From contig JAMOUT010000022.1 in assembly GCA_027061995.1 (NCBI GenBank), positions 1 through 13,654 on the forward strand: a stretch of 13,654 nucleotides of DNA, written 5' to 3'. The position numbers and the translations under genes were made by a program. Origin of the DNA: Candidatus Aminicenantota bacterium (GTDB lineage: Bacteria > Acidobacteriota > Aminicenantia > JAMOAD01). The notes beneath the pieces were generated by a model. The model was given only the letters and a program-made list of their open reading frames with translations. It was not told the DNA's origin and did not search any database. Positions 7,950 through 13,654 of the stretch are shown here, piece by piece; position 1 is the first letter of the stretch; each line of letters begins with the position of its first letter.

Positions 7950-7978
7950 TTTACTATATTTTTCTATTGTGCTATATT
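7950..7978 (+). promoter_or_regulatory. Candidate promoter of the CsgG-family gene
   Basis: TTTACT (7950-7955), a 17-nt spacer and TATATT (7973-7978) lie about 31 nt before the ATG at 8010. The spacing and distance are good, but the match is moderate for AT-rich DNA. Confidence 0.45.
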
Positions 7979-7999
7979 AAAATTATTTATAAAAACAAT

Positions 8000-8005
8000 A
8001 GGAGG
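8000..8005 (+). promoter_or_regulatory. Shine-Dalgarno that sets the start of the CsgG-family gene
   Basis: AGGAGG stands 4 nt before the ATG at 8010. It picks this ATG, which opens a clean signal peptide, over the in-frame TTG at 7920 that has no ribosome binding site. Confidence 0.85.
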
Positions 8006-8009
8006 AAAT

Positions 8010-8735
8010 ATGCGAAAAAGATTTGTATTATTAACATTGGTAATCTTTTTTAGTATCGTAATGCTTACTTATGCCGGTGAAAAACCTCGTATCGGTGTTT
8101 TAAGATTTACAAACACTGTGGCAGGTAATAGTTTCTGGGCTTGGAATCCCAAAGTGGCAACCGATTTACAAGATATGCTGATTTCGGAGCTTGCAAGCAC
8201 CCACGCTTTTCAAGTCCTTGAAAGAAAAGAGATAGGAGCCATTCTAACAGAGCAGGATTTGAGTGCCTCGGGAAAAGTAAGTAAATCAACCCTTGTTAAA
8301 ATGGGAAAAATCAAAGGAGCACAATATCTTATAGCTGGAACAGTTAGTGCCTTTGAGATGAGTCAGAGCACAGGCGGAAGAATCAGGTTTAAAGGGATAA
8401 GCCTCGGAGGTAGAAAAACAAAAGTATATATAGCAATTGATATTAAGGTTATAGATACAGAAACAGGAGAAATTATAGATACCAGAACAATAGAAGCTAA
8501 AGCAAAAGGAACGAAAATAGGAGCCGGTCTTTCATTGAGAAATTTTGACATAGGAGGAACTGAAGCTAAAAAGACACCTGTAGGAAAGGCAATAAGAGCC
8601 TGTATTATTTATATATCCGAATATCTTAAATGCTCACTTGCAAAAGTTCATTATCCGAGATGTATGAAAAAATGGGATAAAATGGAGAAAAAAAGAAGGG
8701 AAAAAACAAAAGGATCAATTGACTTGGATATTTAA
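8010..8735 (+). CDS. CsgG/HfaB-family exported protein
   Basis: A 241-residue protein with a signal peptide (Arg2-Lys3-Arg4, hydrophobic 5-20, probable cleavage TYA|GEK after residue 22). The mature part matches the CsgG family: PRIGVLRFTN (26-35), LQDMLISELASTHAFQVLERKEIGAILTEQDLSASG (53-88), AQYLIAGTVSAFE (104-116), VYIAIDIKVIDTETGEI (139-155) and TPVGKAIRACI (189-199). CsgG forms the outer-membrane curli secretion pore, while relatives act in holdfast anchoring or as periplasmic envelope factors. Unlike E. coli CsgG there is no lipobox Cys, so it is unlikely to be a lipoprotein, and no csgA/B/E/F is present. A curli role is therefore not supported. The C-terminus is a Lys/Arg-rich tail (220-235). 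The gene is monocistronic, with its own promoter candidate and a strong terminator. Confidence 0.83.
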   Translation: MRKRFVLLTLVIFFSIVMLTYAGEKPRIGVLRFTNTVAGNSFWAWNPKVATDLQDMLISELASTHAFQVLERKEIGAILTEQDLSASGKVSKSTLVKMGKIKGAQYLIAGTVSAFEMSQSTGGRIRFKGISLGGRKTKVYIAIDIKVIDTETGEIIDTRTIEAKAKGTKIGAGLSLRNFDIGGTEAKKTPVGKAIRACIIYISEYLKCSLAKVHYPRCMKKWDKMEKKRREKTKGSIDLDI

Positions 8736-8756
8736 GAAATAAAGTTAATGTTTCCT

Positions 8757-8806
8757 GGCCAAATTTTCGGATCCTATTTATGATTCCGAAAATTTGGCCT
8801 TTTTAT
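8757..8806 (+). terminator. Strong intrinsic terminator after the CsgG-family gene
   Basis: A perfect 15-bp stem (GGCCAAATTTTCGGA at 8757-8771, its complement at 8785-8799) encloses a 13-nt loop and is followed at once by TTTTTTATTTTTTTT. The T-tract lies only on the right, so it acts for the forward gene 22 nt upstream. Leftward transcripts of the Sir2 operon would form the hairpin without a U-tract, so any bidirectional action would be weak. Confidence 0.93.
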
Positions 8807-8827
8807 TTTTTTTCGTATAAATAAAAT

Positions 8828-9601
8828 CTAAAAAACAAAGAATTTTTTTTGTTCTGATATTCTTATCAACTCTTTTGCTAATTTTTCCGTTTCCATATCA
8901 TACTTTTTAAACGAATAATCATCCAAGTATGTGTTACCTTTATTTATTATTATAAGTTTCGCACCATTATCCAAAGCATATTCGGGAATTCTCGCAACAG
9001 GCTGAACGGTTAAAGACGAACCCATTATAATACATAAATCAGATTCAGATGCCGATTTAATTGCTTTATTAACTTTTGTTATATCCGGCTTTTCTCCGAA
9101 AAAAATTATATTTGGCTTTAACAGGCCATTACATCTCTTACAATAAGGAACTTCCCCTTTAACTATTTTGTCAAAAACTTTATTAATCTCCGTTTTATAA
9201 TCACATTTCACACACTTAAACTCAGTAAAACTACCATGAATCTCCATTAGTTTTTTTGAACCCGCTTTTTTATGTAAATTATCAATATTCTGAGTGATTA
9301 TCATATCGATTTTACCCGTTTTTTCCAATTTAACCAATAAATAATGGGAAGAATTTGGCTCTGCAGAATATAAAATAGGGAAAAAGTTTTTACCGAATGA
9401 ATAAAATTTCTCGGGATTCTCAATAAATTTTTCCAAATCAAAAACATTATCTCTTTTTTCCTTGTATATACCGTTTTCACCTCTAAAATCGGGAATACCG
9501 GATGCCGTGCTTATCCCCGCACCTGTTATAATGCATATTTTTTTTGATTGATTAATTATATCAAGAATCTCTTTCGCTTGTTCTTTATATTTTGATTCCA
9601 T
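8828..9601 (-). CDS. Sir2-family NAD+-dependent protein deacylase (sirtuin)
   Basis: A 257-residue sirtuin that removes acyl groups from lysine using NAD+. Motifs in order: ITGAGIS (25-31) and GIPDFRGENGIY (35-46) for NAD binding, TQNIDNLH (103-110), catalytic His122 in EIHGS, a zinc site Cys130-x2-Cys133 and Cys154-x2-Cys157, FGEKP (168-172), and GSSLTVQP (194-201). All key residues are present. Substrate class (acetyl or longer/acidic acyl) cannot be decided by eye. It is the last gene of the kinase operon. Its ATG at 9601 lies 17 bp inside the end of folC and has only a weak AAAGAA upstream, which suggests translational coupling. Gene names such as cobB or npdA are used for such proteins, but I do not assign one. 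Confidence 0.93.
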   Translation of the reverse strand: MESKYKEQAKEILDIINQSKKICIITGAGISTASGIPDFRGENGIYKEKRDNVFDLEKFIENPEKFYSFGKNFFPILYSAEPNSSHYLLVKLEKTGKIDMIITQNIDNLHKKAGSKKLMEIHGSFTEFKCVKCDYKTEINKVFDKIVKGEVPYCKRCNGLLKPNIIFFGEKPDITKVNKAIKSASESDLCIIMGSSLTVQPVARIPEYALDNGAKLIIINKGNTYLDDYSFKKYDMETEKLAKELIRISEQKKFFVF

Positions 9602-10856
9602 GTTCTTTAATTAGTTTTTGAATATCACCGACAAGGTATAAAGAGCCGGTAACCAATATTTTATTATTTCCCGATATTTTTATTATTCGTTCAATAGCCT
9701 TTAAAAGTTCAAATTCAATCTCAACTTTATTTTTGAACTTTTTCAGCTCTTTTTTGATAAGTTCGGGTTCTTCCGCTCTATGAATATCAGCTTTAGTTAT
9801 AATTATCTTTTTACATAATGGAAATAATAGTTCCCCCATATCTTTTATCTTTTTCCCCTTTGATGCACCGAAAATACAGTATAAATCCCTATACCCTTTT
9901 TTAACAAGAAATTGGGCAACTCTTTTAATACCGTCAATATTATGAGCTCCGTCAAATATAACTCTATCATTTAGAATTTCTAGCCTCCCCTCTATAAAGG
10001 CGGTCTCTACACCTTTTATAACATCCTCTTTTTTAAATGATATATTAAGAGCTTCAAAACTTTTTATTGCCACAGCTGCGTTTTCCCCTTGATGTTTACC
10101 ATTTAGTTTAGGTTTAAAACGATATCCCATTTTTGTGGTTTTATAATAATATTCCCCTTGTTTTGTCACACTTAATTTATTATTCCTATCAAACGCTTTT
10201 ATTAATTCAGCCCCTCTTTTTTTAGCAATATCTCTAATCACATTAATAACATGGTATGGTATTCTTCCGACTATTATAGGTTTTTGAGATTTAATTATCC
10301 CCGCTTTCTCCCTTGCTATTTTTGTGAGAGTATTCCCGAGAATCCTTGTATGATCATAACTAATAGTGGTTATTACACTTAATTCCGGATTAACCACATT
10401 AGTGGCATCCAGCCTTCCGCCAAGACCTATTTCAAACACACTCCATTCCACATTTTTTTCTGAAAAATACATAAATGAGGCTATAGTCATAGTTTCAAAA
10501 AAGGTTAAAGGATTAGGTAAATTTCCCTTTTTTAACTCTTTCTCAACCGTGTGTTTTATGTGAAAGACTATTTTTTCCAATTCTTGATTCTCTATTTTCC
10601 TATTATTTACCCTTATTCTCTCATTAACACTAATAAGATGAGGTGATGTATATAATCCTGTTTTATACCCCGACTCCAAAAGAATATTACTTAAGAAAGT
10701 TGATACGGACCCTTTTCCGTTTGTTCCTGTAATAAGAATTGATTTAAAATTATTCTGAGGGTTTCCTAATACTTTTAATATTGACTCTATTCTTGTTAAT
10801 TCAAGTTTTAAACCAGCTCTTTGTATTGTTTGTAAATATTCGTTTAATCTATCCAA
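9585..10856 (-). CDS. folC: Bifunctional folylpolyglutamate synthase / dihydrofolate synthase
   Basis: A 423-residue Mur-ligase-superfamily enzyme that adds glutamate to dihydropteroate and folates using ATP, in the cytoplasm. Visible are the P-loop GTNGKGS (44-50), SPHLISVNERIRVN (71-84), FEIGLGGRLDATNVV (141-155), SYDHTRILGNTL with His169, EKAGIIK with Lys189 at the position usually carbamylated, GKHQGENAAVA (253-263) and FDGAHN (301-306). The length is normal. The start is a TTG at 10856. The in-frame region upstream is closed by a stop three codons earlier, and the conserved 'GLKLELTRIESIL' N-terminus is needed, so no later start fits. No strong Shine-Dalgarno is seen; the preceding coiled-coil gene ends 14 nt upstream. 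No other folate gene is in view. Confidence 0.95.
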   Translation of the reverse strand: MDRLNEYLQTIQRAGLKLELTRIESILKVLGNPQNNFKSILITGTNGKGSVSTFLSNILLESGYKTGLYTSPHLISVNERIRVNNRKIENQELEKIVFHIKHTVEKELKKGNLPNPLTFFETMTIASFMYFSEKNVEWSVFEIGLGGRLDATNVVNPELSVITTISYDHTRILGNTLTKIAREKAGIIKSQKPIIVGRIPYHVINVIRDIAKKRGAELIKAFDRNNKLSVTKQGEYYYKTTKMGYRFKPKLNGKHQGENAAVAIKSFEALNISFKKEDVIKGVETAFIEGRLEILNDRVIFDGAHNIDGIKRVAQFLVKKGYRDLYCIFGASKGKKIKDMGELLFPLCKKIIITKADIHRAEEPELIKKELKKFKNKVEIEFELLKAIERIIKISGNNKILVTGSLYLVGDIQKLIKEHGIKI

Positions 10857-10870
10857 TAATTTTTATGCTA

Positions 10871-11107
10871 TTAAATCTCTTCCGCATCCTCCTCATCTTC
10901 AGCAAATTCATCAGGAACACCAAGAAGTGTAGCGGCTCCATCATAAATCTGTTTAATAACTTTTCTTTTGTTTTTTAATTCAGCCATTTTGTTTTTAAAA
11001 TTTTCGATCTCTTCCTCAATTTGAGCATCAATAGACTTTATCTGCTCTCTAGTTTGATTTAGCGTGTTGTTGTAAAATTCTTTTTGTTCATCATTTAATG
11101 CTGGCAT
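10871..11107 (-). CDS. Small acidic-tailed coiled-coil protein, unknown function
   Basis: A 78-residue protein I do not recognise. Residues about 16-55 have a heptad-like series of hydrophobic positions (Leu16, Ile23, Ile26, Ile30, Ile34, Phe37, Met41, Leu44, Ile51, Ile54) between Glu, Lys, Gln and Asn, so a helical coiled coil is likely. The last dozen residues are nearly all acidic (EFAEDEEDAEEI). There is no signal peptide, membrane segment or Cys, so it is presumably cytoplasmic. Coding is supported by a strong ribosome binding site (AAGGAGAG, 6 nt before the ATG at 11107) and its tight place 14 nt after the kinase and 14 nt before folC. It could be an adaptor, regulator or substrate of the kinase, but nothing in the sequence proves this. 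Confidence 0.8.
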   Translation of the reverse strand: MPALNDEQKEFYNNTLNQTREQIKSIDAQIEEEIENFKNKMAELKNKRKVIKQIYDGAATLLGVPDEFAEDEEDAEEI

Positions 11108-11121
11108 TTTTTTACTCTCCT

Positions 11122-13479
11122 TTATTTTTTTATTAATAGACTAACAGTTTTCCATGATTTTACTTTTATTCCATTCTTTTTCGGAATAGAGAACCGCCAA
11201 TCTTTTATAACTTTTTTCATCTTTGAATCAAGTCCCGCTATTTTAGGAATAATTCTAATTATTCTAAATGTTTCGGCTTTTCCATTTGTATTAACAAGAA
11301 CCTGCATGATAACTCTTATAGCTCCGAGTCTTGTTTCCCCGTAGGTTAAAGACGGACTAACTTGTTTTAAAACCTTAATAGGGCTATCAAGTTGGGGATA
11401 CGCCACTACATCACCCTCTTTAATTATAGGTTGTTTTTGAATAATCTTTTTTGGTTTTGGTTTGGGTTCCGGTTTTTGAACAGTGGGTTTATTGTTTTGA
11501 ATATTTTGTATCACATTGGTGTTATTCTTATTATTATCATTCGCAGATTGGGAATCTTGACCTTGAATCACTTTTTTATTTTGCTTTGAATCGGTTAATT
11601 TTGTATTTTGGGAATCATTATTCTGAGTGATAATATTATTGTTTTGAGCAATAACATTATTATTTTGTGTTTTGTTTATTTTAGGCTTTGATTGCTGTTG
11701 TTTTGTGTTTCGTATGGGTTCTTTATTTTTATTGCTCGGACTAATCGTAGCAATAGTTTTTTTATTTATTTTATTAATATTATCATAATTATTTTGTTGT
11801 ATTGAATTTATTGTATTGTTAATTTGAGTTTTATTTTTTTTGTTATTGACCGAAGTATTTTGTCCCTGTTGATTTTGACTTTGAGTATTTACATCTTTTT
11901 CGCTTATGGTATTATTATCAATAGTTTGATCTTGTGTTATTGTTTGCTCTTGTTGATCAGTGCTCGAACTATTATCCTGATTATCAGTTTGCCGAGACAT
12001 CTCCTCCGGTTTGGGTGGAATTACAATGTTATTATGATTCTTATTAGGAAGAACTGTAGAAAAAAACTTTTGATAAGCAAAATACCCACCAGCTCCGAGT
12101 ATTGCAAGCATTAAAAATACAATTAGAAACCTTGAAAAATGACTTTTCTCTTTCTTTATCGTTATGGCGATTTCTTTTTCCAACATCATTTTCTCTTTTT
12201 CTTTCTTTTGTTCCTCTATTATATCTTCATAAGTTTTTGTGTTACGGATTTTTCTTTCATTTTGTCCTTCTTTTTCTTTTTGCTTGCCGGCATCAATCTT
12301 TTTGTTTTCGATTTTTTCCTCTTTCTTATAATCTTTCTCTTTTTTCACATTTTTTTCCGAAAGACTTTTTTTATTTGATTCAATTTCATCCTCTTCGGTT
12401 AATTCTATAACAATCTCATCACCTTCAACCTTCGCTTCACTAACTCTTTTCTCTTTCTTTGTTTTTTCAGATATGATTTTATCTATCTCATCTTTTCTTT
12501 TTACTAATTCAATGGTATCGTCAATGGTAAAACCAGCTTTTCTTGTTTCATCCGGAAAATTCTTTGCTACGAACTTGGAAAGTAAATCTTTTAATATGGC
12601 AATATTGGTTACCTCTTTAATCAATACTTTTTCAATATCATTTCTTAATTCTTTCGCATTCTGATATCGTTTATCGGGATTTTTTTGCATACATTTATCG
12701 ATAATTTTAACTATTTCTTCTGATATGGAATGATTTAATTTTCTCGGATCTTCATATTCAACTTTTTTTACTTTCTCTAATATTGCAGGTTCCGAAAAAG
12801 AGATAAAAGGGTTTTTCAGTGTTAAAGTTTCATATAAAAGGATGCCGAGGGCAAATATATCCGTTCTTAAATCAACCTCTTTTCCGCTTGCTTGCTCGGG
12901 AGACATATAGATATATTTACCTTTTAATCCTCCGGCTATTGTGTGATGTAGTTTCACTCTTGCTTTGGATATACCAAAATCAACAAGTTTAACTTCCCCT
13001 TCAAATGATACAAGAATATTATTAGGATTAACATCACGATGAACAATCCCCATTGGTTGTCCATAATGATTTTTCTTTTTATGCGCATAATCAAGAGCTT
13101 CACTAACTTTTAGCGTTATATATAATGGTATTTCCACGGGGAAATGTCTTTTGCTTTTTCTCAGTTTTTTATTAATCGTCCCCAAATCTATCCCTGCAAT
13201 ATATTCCATAGCTATTATAAATTCATTATCCATCTTCCCCAAATCAAATATCTGAACAATATTCGGATGTGATAAAGAAGCTGCGATTTTTGCCTCATCA
13301 ATAAACATCTCTATAAATTCTTCATCATCAGCAAGATGTGGCAATATCTTTTTAATAGTAACTATTTTTTCAAAACCAACGGCTCCCCTTTGCTTTGCTT
13401 TGTATATTTCAGCCATGCCACCGGTAGCAATTTTCTCAATAAGCTGATATTTACCTTCAGCTTTTACCTCCGGTTTCAC
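11122..13479 (-). CDS. Transmembrane Ser/Thr protein kinase with Gln/Asn-rich linker and TonB-like C-terminal domain
   Basis: A 785-residue protein counted from the GTG at 13479. The cytoplasmic kinase domain (about 10-290) is complete: Gly-loop IATGGMAEIYKAK (17-29), ATP-binding Lys43, helix-C Glu62, HRDVNPNN (Asp149, Asn154), DFG (167-169), GGLKGKYIYMSPEQ (183-196). A Lys/Glu-rich segment (330-447) leads to one membrane helix (about 449-469), with basic residues on the inner side. Next come a linker in which about 70 of 175 residues (496-670) are Gln or Asn, a TonB-like Pro/Lys stretch KPEPKPKPKK (669-678), and a TonB C-terminal-type domain (about 690-785: GAIRVIMQVLVNTNGK, then KKVIKDWRFSIPKKNGI). 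It probably joins a periplasmic or outer-membrane input to cytoplasmic phosphorylation. The GTG has no ribosome binding site and the frame is open upstream, so the true N-terminus is uncertain. It leads the operon containing the 78-residue protein, folC and sir2. Confidence 0.88.
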   Translation of the reverse strand: MKPEVKAEGKYQLIEKIATGGMAEIYKAKQRGAVGFEKIVTIKKILPHLADDEEFIEMFIDEAKIAASLSHPNIVQIFDLGKMDNEFIIAMEYIAGIDLGTINKKLRKSKRHFPVEIPLYITLKVSEALDYAHKKKNHYGQPMGIVHRDVNPNNILVSFEGEVKLVDFGISKARVKLHHTIAGGLKGKYIYMSPEQASGKEVDLRTDIFALGILLYETLTLKNPFISFSEPAILEKVKKVEYEDPRKLNHSISEEIVKIIDKCMQKNPDKRYQNAKELRNDIEKVLIKEVTNIAILKDLLSKFVAKNFPDETRKAGFTIDDTIELVKRKDEIDKIISEKTKKEKRVSEAKVEGDEIVIELTEEDEIESNKKSLSEKNVKKEKDYKKEEKIENKKIDAGKQKEKEGQNERKIRNTKTYEDIIEEQKKEKEKMMLEKEIAITIKKEKSHFSRFLIVFLMLAILGAGGYFAYQKFFSTVLPNKNHNNIVIPPKPEEMSRQTDNQDNSSSTDQQEQTITQDQTIDNNTISEKDVNTQSQNQQGQNTSVNNKKNKTQINNTINSIQQNNYDNINKINKKTIATISPSNKNKEPIRNTKQQQSKPKINKTQNNNVIAQNNNIITQNNDSQNTKLTDSKQNKKVIQGQDSQSANDNNKNNTNVIQNIQNNKPTVQKPEPKPKPKKIIQKQPIIKEGDVVAYPQLDSPIKVLKQVSPSLTYGETRLGAIRVIMQVLVNTNGKAETFRIIRIIPKIAGLDSKMKKVIKDWRFSIPKKNGIKVKSWKTVSLLIKK

Positions 13480-13654
13480 CGCTTTAGACTTTTCTTTGGT
13501 ATCTTGTTTATCCTTATTAGATTTTTTTTGTTCCGCCTCTATACTTTTTTGTTTTTCCTCGATTTTTTTCTCAATCTCTTCTAACTGTTTTCTCTTTTGT
13601 TCGGGAGATAAATCTTCAATTTCATTTATTTTTTTTTTTCTTTTTTTTTAAATC
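13480..13654 (-). other. In-frame open upstream extension of the kinase, ending at poly-A tracts
   Basis: On the minus strand the kinase frame runs open for 56 codons before the GTG (13647 to 13480), and encodes charged, coding-like sequence such as LSPEQKRKQLEEIEKKI. It holds no ATG, GTG or TTG and is closed by TAA at 13650-13648, at the start of tracts of 9 A (13649-13641) and 11 A (13639-13629) split by one G. The nearby ATG at 13625 is in another frame and stops after 14 codons. One extra A would join this frame to the other frame running off the window edge (Asp-Leu-Lys...). So either an A was lost in assembly, the tract slips, or initiation is unusual. Confidence 0.6.

Larger units (their letters stand above)
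7718..8009. other. Divergent intergenic region between lepB and the CsgG-family gene
   Basis: This 292-bp AT-rich gap holds opposing promoter candidates: one for lepB at 7723-7751 and one for the CsgG-family gene at 7950-7978. A dyad, ATAAT-G-ATTAT, lies at 7790-7800 within a longer imperfect palindrome (GAATAA at 7784-7789, TTATTC at 7797-7802). The forward frame of the CsgG-family gene stays open back to a TTG at 7920. That extension has no ribosome binding site and encodes only Phe/Ile-rich residues, so I treat it as non-coding. No RNA gene or riboswitch was recognised. Confidence 0.6.

Noticed and set aside
7920-8009. N-terminal extension of the CsgG-family gene from a TTG at 7920
   Set aside because: No Shine-Dalgarno, and the extension would put a second hydrophobic stretch ahead of a perfect signal peptide. 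AGGAGG selects the ATG at 8010, and a promoter candidate lies inside the extension.
11824-12114. A 96-codon forward open frame
   Set aside because: Antisense to the Gln/Asn linker and membrane helix of the kinase; no ribosome binding site and only low-complexity hydrophobic sequence.
12102-12410. A 102-codon forward open frame rich in Phe and Leu
   Set aside because: It lies opposite the Lys/Glu-rich segment of the kinase; AAA/GAA codons read backwards as TTT/TTC give a Phe/Leu-rich shadow. No ribosome binding site.
13336-13584. A forward 82-codon Phe-rich frame at the right end
   Set aside because: Shadow of the kinase N-terminus and its charged upstream extension.

Overview
The window is AT-rich, tightly packed bacterial DNA from a Gram-negative (diderm) organism. 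Evidence for an outer membrane is a CsgG-family secreted protein, a predicted outer-membrane beta-barrel and a periplasmic TonB-like domain fused to a Ser/Thr kinase. The kinase (GGMAEIY loop, a long 'HPNIVQIFDLG' helix-C region, GGLKGK activation loop) resembles those common in Myxococcota and other former Deltaproteobacteria. The base composition does not fit the cultured high-GC myxobacteria, so an uncultivated AT-rich lineage is my best guess; the phylum is not settled. No mobile element, CRISPR array, tRNA or rRNA was seen.

Layout, left to right. (a) 1-381 is a non-coding stretch of short dispersed direct repeats. (b) A lone forward MBL-fold hydrolase (382-1077) ends 4 bp from a convergent two-gene leftward operon, fbp then a patatin-like hydrolase (3010 to 1082). 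(c) fbp shares a 146-bp divergent promoter region with a forward cysteine-desulfurase-like gene (3157-4533). That gene ends 9 bp from purB, the last gene of a second leftward operon: lepB, a secreted beta-barrel protein, purB (7717 to 4543). (d) A 292-bp divergent region carries opposing promoter candidates for lepB and for a forward CsgG-family gene (8010-8735), which ends in a strong intrinsic terminator. (e) A third leftward operon runs from the right edge to 8828: TonB-fused Ser/Thr kinase, a 78-residue coiled-coil protein, folC, Sir2 deacylase.

Most genes are housekeeping: gluconeogenesis (fbp), purine synthesis (purB), folate polyglutamylation (folC), signal-peptide removal (lepB). The unusual part is the right-hand operon. 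There a membrane-spanning kinase has a Gln/Asn-rich periplasmic linker and a TonB-type C-terminal domain, and is co-transcribed with a small coiled-coil protein. Its true start is unclear: the frame stays open 56 codons upstream of the first usable start (GTG), up to poly-A tracts near the window edge. That points to a missing base, slippage, or a start beyond the window.
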